Positions 43,353-51,396 of a stretch of DNA of 64,000 nt are shown in pieces. The stretch covers positions 1 to 64,000 of the IMG/VR virus record IMGVR_UViG_3300042544_002482; one strand, given 5' to 3'. This DNA is from a virus. Made by a program: the position numbers and the translations under genes. Under the pieces are notes generated by a model, which made no database searches, was not told the DNA's origin, and saw only the letters and a program-made list of their open reading frames with translations. The first letter of the stretch is position 1. Each line of letters starts with the position of its first letter.

Positions 43353-44546
43353 TTAAAACATTATTTCAATCCAAGGACAAATTTCTTTATAGTCTGTGTT
43401 TCTCATACTATCTAATTTTTCCAAGTATTCTTTTAGGTCGTCTTTATTTTGGTTACCTCTTATTAATGAGGAGTCTATTTTTAAATGATTAATAAAATCA
43501 TTCATAATTGTCACAATTTTACTATAGTATTCTTTTTTACTTAGATTTTCATTAATGTAATCAATGACTTTGTTTTTAAATTCAATCGGCGCAGCACCTA
43601 CCGCAAACCAATAAGGTGTCGTTGCCCAGTGAATATGAATCAAATCTTTTTTTGTATAATTGTTTTCTAAAACATAATCAATAAAATCAAAGGTATGAAA
43701 TATATTCATCATTGTTATGGTATATTCAATCTCAGCATTTACATTTGGATTTGTTAAGTTAAAATCTGAGATTTTTTTCATGTTATCAAAAAACTTATCA
43801 GATATGAATCCAGTTCTTTGAAACTCACCAACCTTTCCATAACCATCACAAGAACAACCCACAATAACATTCTTAAATTTTTTTAATGATTCAAGAATGT
43901 CTATATTTTTATATTTTAAATTGGATAAGTTTGTGTTTATATAAACATTTATATTTTTTGATTGGTCTTCACTAAACCTATCAATTAATTTGAACACATC
44001 TTCATTAATGAAAGGTTCTCCACCTGCAAAGTAAAGGTGTTCGATATGGTTTAAATCTTCGTCTGAGAATTTATTAACTGGGTCGTCACCTATTTTATAT
44101 GATTTACTAAAAAGTTTACTCACACCTTCACCATATATTTCAACTAAATCATCATACCAAGAAGATGAAAGTGTTGGTCCACACATTCTACATTTGAAAT
44201 TACATAAATTAGAAAACCTAACATCTAAGTATTGTAATTTATTTACCGAATAATCCTCATTGAATAGTGTTGGGTCTTCGAATTTATCTTTCCAGTTATT
44301 ATTCCACACATCTTTCAGTGTGTTACCCTTTTTAAAACAAATATCACATGGTTTAGGTGTTATACCATTATCCATGTCTTCTCTTAACTTTTTGAATTGT
44401 TTACTGTTCAATATGCCCATTACATTATCATGGTCGGACCATTTTAATTCCTCTTCAAAATTATCAGCAATACAACAGGGTCTTACCAGTCCATCTGGGT
44501 TAACATATAATGAGGTATATGCTAATATACATTGGGTGTCTTTCAT
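43353..44546 (-). CDS. Radical SAM protein with N-terminal twitch-like cysteines (array member 8)
   Basis: A 397-residue protein, the first of the array in transcription order. The front has MKDTQCILAYTSLYVNPDGL, the pair CC at 24-25, and C67-x-x-C70. The core is C115-x3-C119-x2-C122 (CNFKCRMC) and FAGGEPFIN is the GGE motif. YVNPDGLVRPCCIADNFEEE matches the PCC front pattern of array members 1 and 3. It overlaps the galactosyltransferase-like gene by four bases. This ties the radical SAM array to the galactosyltransferases in one operon. Confidence 0.88.
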   Translation of the reverse strand: MKDTQCILAYTSLYVNPDGLVRPCCIADNFEEELKWSDHDNVMGILNSKQFKKLREDMDNGITPKPCDICFKKGNTLKDVWNNNWKDKFEDPTLFNEDYSVNKLQYLDVRFSNLCNFKCRMCGPTLSSSWYDDLVEIYGEGVSKLFSKSYKIGDDPVNKFSDEDLNHIEHLYFAGGEPFINEDVFKLIDRFSEDQSKNINVYINTNLSNLKYKNIDILESLKKFKNVIVGCSCDGYGKVGEFQRTGFISDKFFDNMKKISDFNLTNPNVNAEIEYTITMMNIFHTFDFIDYVLENNYTKKDLIHIHWATTPYWFAVGAAPIEFKNKVIDYINENLSKKEYYSKIVTIMNDFINHLKIDSSLIRGNQNKDDLKEYLEKLDSMRNTDYKEICPWIEIMF

Positions 44547-45940
44547 TTCATTTTACAATTTATAATTTTAGTGTTAGGGTATGTTGAGTTGTCAACATTA
44601 TCCACGTCTAACACATTTAATATTTGTGATAAACCATCATTTTTATAATCAATCTTTCTTTGTTGCATTTCAGTCACAAATCGTTTTTCATTTCTTGCTG
44701 TCGTTTCACCTTTAGCCCATCTTCCATGTATAAACCCCTCATCTACGTGTGGTAAACAATAAAAAGAACCTTCACGTCTGAATGGGATTACGTTTTCGAT
44801 AATTTCAATATCCTCATTTGTGATTTGAATGTTTTGTTTAATAATATTTTCATTATTTAAATCAAGACTTAAAACTACGTTATCAACATTTGTTGGTATG
44901 TCGTTAATGTCTTTAAAAAATCTATCATAAATCTTAAAATCGGATATCTTACCTTTATATCTTGTGTTTACTTGTGGACAAAATCCCAATATAAATGGTT
45001 TTATTGCATCATGTGTTTTTAAATCGTTTTTTACTAGGAACGGTATATTTTGTTTTATTCCGTTAATGTGACAAATTAACTCGTCATTAATATAAAGATA
45101 TACATTTTTTTCTTCACTATTATAACTAAATGTAACTTGTGTCCACATACCCTCAAATCTCTTAGCCCAATTATAGTGGTTTCGATTGTCTCTATCGAAA
45201 ACCTGAGCGGTAACGGCTCTAGAGTTGTTGAAGGATAAACCCCAGGTCCAACTACCGTCCTTTCTTAATAAAGGGTATTCAATAAAACGTTTGTTTTCGT
45301 CACCAACTAACCAAATCGGAACCTTTTCGTCCTGTTGTTCTGCGTTAAATGTTAATGTTATTGTATGATCATTATGTAAACAAGAACTGATTTCACGATT
45401 TGTTGGTATGAAAATTGCCGATGAGTCACCATCAAAATTAGCAACAATTTTGTTTTTTTCAGTTTTAACTGTTCTTCCAGTTGTCATTTCTTCAAAATAA
45501 CATCTCCAGAATAAGTCGTCATCTTCTTGACCCCAATCCCAATACTCATTAGAATAACCATTTATGGTTTTCGCTTGTTCTTTAGTGAATAATACAACAC
45601 CACCGAAGTATTGGTCATAACCTAAACCGTATTGATACTTGGATAACTTAGTTGCTATGTGTATCGGATTATTTTCTGGATATGAATAGTCACATTCTTC
45701 ATGTGGTAACATATCAACATCGTGCCAAGCGATGTAATCACAACCATCATTAAACGCATATTCAGCTGCAATATTTTTCATTGCACCTCTATTGAATAAT
45801 TTATCATCAACCTGATGTCCAACATAAAATTCATGTTCAATACCTTGTTGAGTTAAGTGTTTACTTAGGTGTGGAACCAATCTTTCTAAATGTTCCTTTC
45901 TATTTCTGTATGGTATACATATACCTAATTTATGTCTCAT
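44543..45940 (-). CDS. Beta-1,4-galactosyltransferase-like protein interrupted by a LamG domain
   Basis: A 465-residue chimera. Residues 5-150 are a GT7 (beta4Gal-T) catalytic half: CIPYRNRKEHLERL, FNRGAMKN, HDVDMLP, YFGGVVLF and WDWGQEDDDLFWR. Residues of about 165-360 are LamG-like (VANFDGDSSAIFIP, LGFCPQVNTRYKGKISDFKI). Residues of about 390-465 resume the GT7 C-terminus (RFVTEMQQRKIDYKNDGLSQ). In animal enzymes the region after the break carries M-x-x-H metal ligands; here the segment reads VIPFRRE, so the histidine is missing. It probably transfers galactose or a related sugar, or has lost activity. Confidence 0.82.
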   Translation of the reverse strand: MRHKLGICIPYRNRKEHLERLVPHLSKHLTQQGIEHEFYVGHQVDDKLFNRGAMKNIAAEYAFNDGCDYIAWHDVDMLPHEECDYSYPENNPIHIATKLSKYQYGLGYDQYFGGVVLFTKEQAKTINGYSNEYWDWGQEDDDLFWRCYFEEMTTGRTVKTEKNKIVANFDGDSSAIFIPTNREISSCLHNDHTITLTFNAEQQDEKVPIWLVGDENKRFIEYPLLRKDGSWTWGLSFNNSRAVTAQVFDRDNRNHYNWAKRFEGMWTQVTFSYNSEEKNVYLYINDELICHINGIKQNIPFLVKNDLKTHDAIKPFILGFCPQVNTRYKGKISDFKIYDRFFKDINDIPTNVDNVVLSLDLNNENIIKQNIQITNEDIEIIENVIPFRREGSFYCLPHVDEGFIHGRWAKGETTARNEKRFVTEMQQRKIDYKNDGLSQILNVLDVDNVDNSTYPNTKIINCKMK

Positions 45941-47361
45941 AATCCCACATTAATTTGCGTTATTTTATTTCTTTTTTCTTTTCCGTGTATGTGATAGGTT
46001 AACGTTGATAAACCATCACCATTTAATAGGTCATCATTAATTGAAACCTCGTTGTGGAATCTTAATTGATTCCATCTAGTTGCCTGATCTTTCCATTTGT
46101 TACCTAAAAACCCATTCTCTTCGTGTGTTAAGGATTTAAATGTAGATTTTCTTCTATGTGGTATTTTTATATTGGTATACTCATCAAAATTAACATCCAC
46201 AATTTCACATTTTTTTATCACACCATCGTTAGTACCTTTTAAATCCACCAATTTATAATTTTCAATAAAATTCGCATCATAATATGTTACCAATGACGAT
46301 GAAGATTTATAACTTCCAAAATTTTTAGTTAATAACTCCGTTTCGTTATGTGATATGTCCTTTATTTCATCATCATTAAGAATGTCATCGTAATATGCAA
46401 AACTATCTATAGTACCTCTAAAAAAATTAGGTATACCCACTCTATCTGGTTTACCTACACCTAAGTAGAACTTCTTTTCTTTGTTGTAGAATAATAATTT
46501 TTTAAATGTTGGGGTTTCTCCTATGAAATAACCATCTTGGTATACTTTTATTTTATTATCAATTTTATCTAAAACAACTACTATATTTGTTTTATAGTTT
46601 GGTTTAATAATTGAGTTTATGTATAAAGCGTTATGTTCGGAGTCGAATGTGCAAAAGTTATATCTAGAAAATGAATTATAACATATTGCAAAGTCCCAAC
46701 CAGGAATACTAAATGTGGTAAATTCATCGGATTCTTTTTCGTGATTTAAAGATAACTTATCAGGTCTAAATGATATAAAAAAAGTTGCATTATTATTTAC
46801 ATCAATAATATTATTACACTCCACATACGCATCTATTCCATTAAACTTTAATGTCTTTCCTTTCCTACCATAATTCTTTAGACGTAAAGTATCTAATTCA
46901 ATTCCTTTTCGTTCACACCTTAATAATAAATCATCATCCTCATAACCCCAACCCCAATATTTGTTAGAATATCCATCAATCTTAATAAAATCCTGCACCG
47001 TAAACATAGTAACCCCACCAAAATATTGGTCGAACACTTCTCTATTTTTTTCATCTTTTTGTAAGATGAAGTCTGTTGCTAAATGTAATGGAATATCTGA
47101 ATATGAATAATCAACATCTACTGGTAACATATCCACATCATGAAACACAACATAATCACATTTTAATTTTTTCGCCTCTACGAACCCAATGTTTAGGGTC
47201 ATACCTCGATTAAATTGTTTTGCGTTATCTTGATTAACCACAATTATTTCGTAGTTAATCTTACGTAGTTTCAAATAAATTTTAATACACGTTAAAAACC
47301 TATTTAAATGTTCTAGTCTATTTCGATATGGAACAATTATCCCTAATTTATGGTTATCCAT
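45937..47361 (-). CDS. Beta-1,4-galactosyltransferase-like protein interrupted by a LamG domain
   Basis: A 474-residue chimera built like its downstream neighbour. Residues 6-150 are GT7: IVPYRNRLEHLNRFL, FNRGMTLN, HDVDMLPVD, YFGGVTMF and WGWGYEDDDLLLRC. Residues of about 168-355 are LamG-like (LKFNGIDAYVEC, FYLGVGKPDRVGIPNFFRGT). The C-terminal GT7 part returns with IKIPHRRKSTFKS, in which H is placed like the metal-binding histidine, then LRFHNEVSIN, LNGDGLSTLTYHI and KITQINVGL, a close pattern match to the animal ending. It overlaps the small gene upstream by eight bases. Likely an active galactosyltransferase with an added lectin-like domain. Confidence 0.85.
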   Translation of the reverse strand: MDNHKLGIIVPYRNRLEHLNRFLTCIKIYLKLRKINYEIIVVNQDNAKQFNRGMTLNIGFVEAKKLKCDYVVFHDVDMLPVDVDYSYSDIPLHLATDFILQKDEKNREVFDQYFGGVTMFTVQDFIKIDGYSNKYWGWGYEDDDLLLRCERKGIELDTLRLKNYGRKGKTLKFNGIDAYVECNNIIDVNNNATFFISFRPDKLSLNHEKESDEFTTFSIPGWDFAICYNSFSRYNFCTFDSEHNALYINSIIKPNYKTNIVVVLDKIDNKIKVYQDGYFIGETPTFKKLLFYNKEKKFYLGVGKPDRVGIPNFFRGTIDSFAYYDDILNDDEIKDISHNETELLTKNFGSYKSSSSLVTYYDANFIENYKLVDLKGTNDGVIKKCEIVDVNFDEYTNIKIPHRRKSTFKSLTHEENGFLGNKWKDQATRWNQLRFHNEVSINDDLLNGDGLSTLTYHIHGKEKRNKITQINVGL

Positions 47362-47560
47362 TTATAGTTGGGTCTTTTGGTTTGGTTGTATTGTGCCATT
47401 CCGATAGATAATATTGAATTCTATCACTCCATTCCTGTTTATCAACCTCTTCAAACCAAATGGTTAAAGCATCTAACGAATTAGCAATTTTTTCTAATGC
47501 CTTTACTTTTCTTGTTTCTAAGATTTGTTGTTCTTGTTCTTTTTCTACTTTTGTACTCAT
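47354..47560 (-). CDS. Small helical phage protein
   Basis: A 68-residue charged protein, mainly helix (KVEKEQEQQILETRKVKALE), then ANSLDALTIWFEEVDKQEW and a conserved-looking RIQYYLSEWH. Small proteins of this type recur in marine myophages (recalled, not searched) with no assigned role. There is no signal peptide or cysteine, so it is not an obvious substrate peptide for the radical SAM array, although its place at the head of that operon invites the question. Overlaps both neighbours by 4-8 bases. Confidence 0.65.
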   Translation of the reverse strand: MSTKVEKEQEQQILETRKVKALEKIANSLDALTIWFEEVDKQEWSDRIQYYLSEWHNTTKPKDPTING

Positions 47561-48408
47561 ATTGATATTATTTTATTGTATAGTTTATTCCATTGTTTGT
47601 ATTGATTAAATTTTGGTTCTGTTAAATCTAAACCAAACATAAAATCTGGATTTGTTAAATCAATTTTAAATCTACATCTTCTTAGTTTATCATACATTAA
47701 CCTATATTCATCCGAATAAGCGTAAGGTTGTTTTATATTTGCAACATCTTTAATCCTATCGATTGATGTTCTATCCCATTTAAAATGGTGCACTTGTACG
47801 CTATTATGTTTTGATATTAGTGGGTGATTCCACCCTTGCCATCTCCATGTTGTATGTCCATCTAATTTGGCGTAATGTTGCCCTGACGTTAATTCAACGT
47901 GACCCTTTTTAATGCATATTTTATTTGGGTTGGCACCACTTAAAGGGTAACGGAAAAATCCCGCATTTGGGAATTGTTCCCATATTAGTTTGTCTTTTTT
48001 AATATCGACGAATTCACCGTCAATCCCAATTCTATCTATAAATCCACCTCTAACTAATACGTAACCATATTCATTACAACTTTTAATTATTGATGGTAAA
48101 TGGTCGTTTTCATATAAATGAAATTCATCAATATCCGCCACTACCCACCAATCGTTGGGGGATTTGTTTGTTACGAAGTTGTATAATTTTGTAACCTGTT
48201 CCCAATCAAAAATTCTATCCTTATGAACTTTAACAATTTTAACATTATCAAAATCACTAATAACCTCTTTTACCTCATTAACTAATAATGGGAATTCTTG
48301 GGTTTCATAAACAACAATATTAATTTCATCAACGTGAGATTGGTAATGATTAATAAAGTGTGGGAGTAATTCTATTCCGTGACCTATAACTGTAACTAAT
48401 CTAATCAT
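47557..48408 (-). CDS. Glycosyltransferase family 2/92-like
   Basis: A 283-residue protein. LVTVIGHGIELLPHFINHY starts the GT92/Glyco_tranf_2_4-like fold, with WWVVADIDEFHLY as the acidic metal site (D-I-D) near residue 95. A histidine- and tryptophan-rich C-terminal half (GQHYAKLDGHTTWRWQGWNH, VQVHHFKWDR) is typical of this group. It overlaps the methyltransferase gene upstream by four bases. It is similar in layout to the protein at 5301-6071 in the left operon, so both regions draw on the same enzyme type. Confidence 0.78.
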   Translation of the reverse strand: MIRLVTVIGHGIELLPHFINHYQSHVDEINIVVYETQEFPLLVNEVKEVISDFDNVKIVKVHKDRIFDWEQVTKLYNFVTNKSPNDWWVVADIDEFHLYENDHLPSIIKSCNEYGYVLVRGGFIDRIGIDGEFVDIKKDKLIWEQFPNAGFFRYPLSGANPNKICIKKGHVELTSGQHYAKLDGHTTWRWQGWNHPLISKHNSVQVHHFKWDRTSIDRIKDVANIKQPYAYSDEYRLMYDKLRRCRFKIDLTNPDFMFGLDLTEPKFNQYKQWNKLYNKIISI

Positions 48409-49151
48409 TTTTTCCTGTTAATAATGGTAATACCGCTTGATGACGGCTTGTCCACTAATATACGGAAATTATGTAAATTAATCAAGTTCCAGGTAGGATT
48501 TTCTTGTAATTCTTTAATTAATTTGGATGGTCCATCAAATCTATGAAAGTCCTTTCGTTGGTCCTCAGATACGATTAAAGTTCTTTCATATTCAGAATCG
48601 GTATCGTGTATAATGATTATACCATTTTCAGATAATATCTGTGAATATAAATCAAAATCTTGTTTTACGCCTTCATATGAGTGGTCTCCATCAATAAACA
48701 ACAAATCTATTTTTATATCCTGTAAAACAAAGAAATTATAATATGCTTCTTCAGATGTGGATTTAATAAAACGAGGATAGAAATTTTTACGGTAGAATGA
48801 GTCTTCGTTTTCTAGGTCATTAGGACCCCCTACACCGTTACAAGCATCCACGACATATGTTGACCCTATGTCACCCCAATTAAGGTCAGAATCACCCTCA
48901 AATATCCCTTGTTTATGGAGATCTAATCTAGCCTGTGTTAATATCCTCGGTATGAAACCTCCACCCGACCCAATACAAACACAAGTCTTAAATCTCATAT
49001 GTTGTATAATAGAATACACAACAAGACCGTCTCCCATATGTAAATCTGTTGCACCATGTGTCCACCTATATGGTACAGGTTGGTCATTATTGTTAGTAAT
49101 GTTTTTTCTAATATATTCTTCATTTGTTATCATTTCATCCAATTTGGCCAT
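48405..49151 (-). CDS. Class I SAM methyltransferase-like protein
   Basis: A 248-residue protein. KTCVCIGSGGGFIPRIL is the SAM-binding motif I (G-S-G-G-G); TYVVDACNGVGGPND follows with an acidic residue after strand 2; DLLFIDGDHSYEGVKQDFDL and IIIIHDTDSEYE are the post-motifs of the Methyltransf_24/macrocin O-methyltransferase type. The D-G-D-H element often binds a divalent metal in these enzymes. Overlap with the upstream glycosyltransferase is 22 bases from ATG 49151. It probably methylates a sugar hydroxyl. Confidence 0.8.
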   Translation of the reverse strand: MAKLDEMITNEEYIRKNITNNNDQPVPYRWTHGATDLHMGDGLVVYSIIQHMRFKTCVCIGSGGGFIPRILTQARLDLHKQGIFEGDSDLNWGDIGSTYVVDACNGVGGPNDLENEDSFYRKNFYPRFIKSTSEEAYYNFFVLQDIKIDLLFIDGDHSYEGVKQDFDLYSQILSENGIIIIHDTDSEYERTLIVSEDQRKDFHRFDGPSKLIKELQENPTWNLINLHNFRILVDKPSSSGITIINRKK

Positions 49152-49864
49152 AAATGTCGTGGTGTATATCTTCTACTTATACTTATCATTTTACCTTCTA
49201 ATATTTTATACAATTCAATGTCTCTTTGTACTTCCATATTTGCGGATTTACAACTTATTTGTATTGATATTCCTTCACCCGCACCGATTATTTCTTTTTT
49301 CAAAGGTAAGTCTGAAAATTCTTTTACTACTTGTAATTTTTCATAATAATAGTAAAATGAATCCATATCAAATCCGTCTTTATTGATTACCAAAAAATAT
49401 TCCCACATTGTTTCAAAATTAAAAAATGGTGGATATAGTTTAGCCGCATACTCAACATATGTTTTCCATTCTGGATTGGTTTCGTTGATTAAATCTTTTA
49501 CAAATTCTTTTTTTGCACTATGATTCAATAAGGTATCGATATATGAAACTCCACCTTTGAAATTATATGTTTTTAATGATTCTAAAAATGAGTAGTCTGT
49601 GACGTGTGTGTCTGCATCAAGTAGGATACAAATGTTGTGATTTTTTAAGATGTATTTTGGTAATATCATCTTATCCGAATATGATTTTAAATGTCTATTG
49701 TATTGAATAATATGTACTTGTGGGTATTCGGTAAATTCTTCGGGTTTATCTGTTAATACGTAAACAGATAATTCAACATCTAATAGTTGTTTAATTTTTT
49801 CTTTGGTTCCTCTATAATAATAGTCCTCACCAAAACAAAATATACCAAATCCTATGTTATTCAT
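49130..49864 (-). CDS. Glycosyltransferase-like protein (GT-A, GT6/GT8-like)
   Basis: A 244-residue protein opening GFGIFCFGEDYYYRGTKEKI, with ICILLDADTHVTD as the D-x-D site near residue 85. NHSAKKEFV and a final GAGEGISIQIS segment are in the pattern of GT6/GT8-type retaining enzymes. The first gene of the modification island in transcription order, it follows a 35-base A/T-rich gap containing the palindrome at 49872-49888. A role in adding the first decoration sugar is possible but not shown. Confidence 0.72.
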   Translation of the reverse strand: MNNIGFGIFCFGEDYYYRGTKEKIKQLLDVELSVYVLTDKPEEFTEYPQVHIIQYNRHLKSYSDKMILPKYILKNHNICILLDADTHVTDYSFLESLKTYNFKGGVSYIDTLLNHSAKKEFVKDLINETNPEWKTYVEYAAKLYPPFFNFETMWEYFLVINKDGFDMDSFYYYYEKLQVVKEFSDLPLKKEIIGAGEGISIQISCKSANMEVQRDIELYKILEGKMISISRRYTPRHLWPNWMK

Positions 49865-49871
49865 AGGTAAA

Positions 49872-49888
49872 ATATAAATAATTTATAT
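49872..49888. promoter_or_regulatory. A/T palindrome upstream of the modification island
   Basis: ATATAAAT and ATTTATAT flank one central base, 8 bases from the ATG at 49864. It may be a protein-binding site or part of an AT-rich promoter. Composition alone makes it weak. Confidence 0.35.
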
Positions 49889-49899
49889 TAAAATGTAAA

Positions 49900-50484
49900 T
49901 TACATAGCCCCTAAAAACATTCCCGTAAATAAAAAGTAATCTGAGTAGAATCTACCAACGGTTCCACCGAAATATGGTCGAACACTAACATAATCACCTA
50001 TACCTAAATAAATGATACCGTGTGTATGAATACCATCTACGTGATTTGCAACAGCACCATGACCATATATGTTTAATGGGGTATATCCTTCGTTCCAAGA
50101 ATCCACACCGTTTTTACCAAATCCAAAATGAATATATCCTGAGGTTGAGTTATTATCGTTATAATAATATGCTTGTGCGTAGAAATAATAATGTCCCGCT
50201 AATGGTGCGGTGAATCTACCTGTTGCATTACTAAATCCAGAACCAACTTGAGTTGATGTGTATCCCATTTGACTACCGACTTCTCTCCATCCTGTTCCAC
50301 CGAAATTACCGGAATATAACCAACTACCGACAGTTCCTGCGGCATTAAAAGATGGTTGTCCTGATGCCCGTAAGTTTGTACCAACACTTAAATTACCATT
50401 CAAAGATACTGCAGTTTCAAACGCACCAGAGTTTTGATTTATTGTTGATTCAGTATATGTTGTATCTCCTACGTATATTGCCAT
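49900..50484 (-). CDS. C1q-like fibre head protein, paralog 1 of 3
   Basis: A 194-residue protein. Residues 1-40 are a variable entry segment (MAIYVGDTTYTE). Residues 65-194 form a C1q/TNF-like jelly roll: TGRFTAPLAGHYYFYAQAYY, GYIHFGFGKNG, GIIYLGIGDYVSVRPYFGGT and a final FTGMFLGAM. The pattern G-x-F/Y-T-A-P-x-A-G-x-Y-x-F is diagnostic of C1q-like heads, which trimerise and often bind surfaces. It shares this plan with the genes at 50488 and 51397. Probably a receptor-binding tip; the receptor is unknown. Confidence 0.73.
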   Translation of the reverse strand: MAIYVGDTTYTESTINQNSGAFETAVSLNGNLSVGTNLRASGQPSFNAAGTVGSWLYSGNFGGTGWREVGSQMGYTSTQVGSGFSNATGRFTAPLAGHYYFYAQAYYYNDNNSTSGYIHFGFGKNGVDSWNEGYTPLNIYGHGAVANHVDGIHTHGIIYLGIGDYVSVRPYFGGTVGRFYSDYFLFTGMFLGAM

Positions 50485-50487
50485 AAT

Positions 50488-51075
50488 TTAACCTATTAAA
50501 TATCCACAAAATAATGTATAACTACCATAAATTCTACCAATAGTTCCACCCCAATATGGGATAATACTAACATAGTCACCGACACCTAAACTCATTATTG
50601 CTGATACGTTTATACCATCTGAGTGTTGAGCTAATTCCCCATGACCATAAATATTATATGGTGTCCTACTATTGTTCCAAGTTACATTACCATTTACTGC
50701 TAATTGGTAATGAATATATCCTGATGTACTATTACTATCAATATTATAGTACGCTGAGGAGTGAAAATAGTACTTTCCTGCAACGGGTGCGGTGTATCTA
50801 CCAGTAGACGTACTGAATCCATAAGACCCCGCACCTTGTTGTGATACTCCCCAACCTACTGGACTTCCTAATTCTCTCCATGCACCACCTCCACCAAATG
50901 AAGATGGGTAAATCCATGCACCACTACCGTTTGCATTAAATGCTGGTTGAACACCAATAGTTGTTGAAAAAGCAGAGGGTGATGGTTGGACTAGGTTACC
51001 AGTCAACGCTAACGCACTACTTGCTCCTGCGATTGTATTGTTACTATATGTTGCTCCCCCTAAATAAATTGGCAT
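50488..51075 (-). CDS. C1q-like fibre head protein, paralog 2 of 3
   Basis: A 195-residue protein with the same layout as the gene at 49900: entry segment MPIYLGGATYSNNTIAG, then TGRYTAPVAGKYYFHSSAYY, GYIHYQLAVNGN, AIMSLGVGDYVSIIPYWGGT, and a closing FCGYLIG. Residues of about 60-85 (WREL, GWGVSQQG) differ most from the sister proteins and may face the host. The stop of this gene lies 3 bases from the start of paralog 1, and its ATG overlaps the end of the small gene at 51075-51365. Receptor binding is inferred from the fold. Confidence 0.73.
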   Translation of the reverse strand: MPIYLGGATYSNNTIAGASSALALTGNLVQPSPSAFSTTIGVQPAFNANGSGAWIYPSSFGGGGAWRELGSPVGWGVSQQGAGSYGFSTSTGRYTAPVAGKYYFHSSAYYNIDSNSTSGYIHYQLAVNGNVTWNNSRTPYNIYGHGELAQHSDGINVSAIMSLGVGDYVSIIPYWGGTIGRIYGSYTLFCGYLIG

Positions 51076-51365
51076 TATAAAAATGGATCTGGTGATGGGT
51101 TTATTATATCATTATAAACGTCCGGTTGAATTTGACTTCTTTCTTCGGCTGAAACAATATTTGAAGCCATAACAATATCATCTTTTGAACCAGATATTGT
51201 TTCACCCGCTTCTAATTTTCTTTTTATTTCATTATTTACAATTTCATCAATTGCCGATTCACATCTTGCAAATACAAAATTTTCAATCCAATCTTGTGGG
51301 TCAACTGCAACCCATCTTAACGCTTTATCTTGTGCGTCTGTTAATGTTACTGTGTACTGTGCCAT
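51075..51365 (-). CDS. Small phage protein, fibre-associated, unknown function
   Basis: A 96-residue helical protein. YTVTLTDAQDKALRWVAVDP and AIDEIVNNEIKRKLEAGETI match a recurring small protein family of marine myophages (recalled), usually near tail-fibre genes. No catalytic motif. It overlaps the C1q-like gene downstream by one base and follows a 31-base gap with an A/T motif. It may help fold or attach the fibre heads, but this is inference. Confidence 0.65.
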   Translation of the reverse strand: MAQYTVTLTDAQDKALRWVAVDPQDWIENFVFARCESAIDEIVNNEIKRKLEAGETISGSKDDIVMASNIVSAEERSQIQPDVYNDIINPSPDPFL

Positions 51366-51396
51366 ATTTTTTGTTTTTTATAAATATAATTAATTT

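Noticed and set aside
47354-47560. A peptide substrate for the radical SAM array
   Set aside because: It is a plain helical protein without cysteine, leader-core layout or repeats; similar proteins seem to occur in phages without such arrays.
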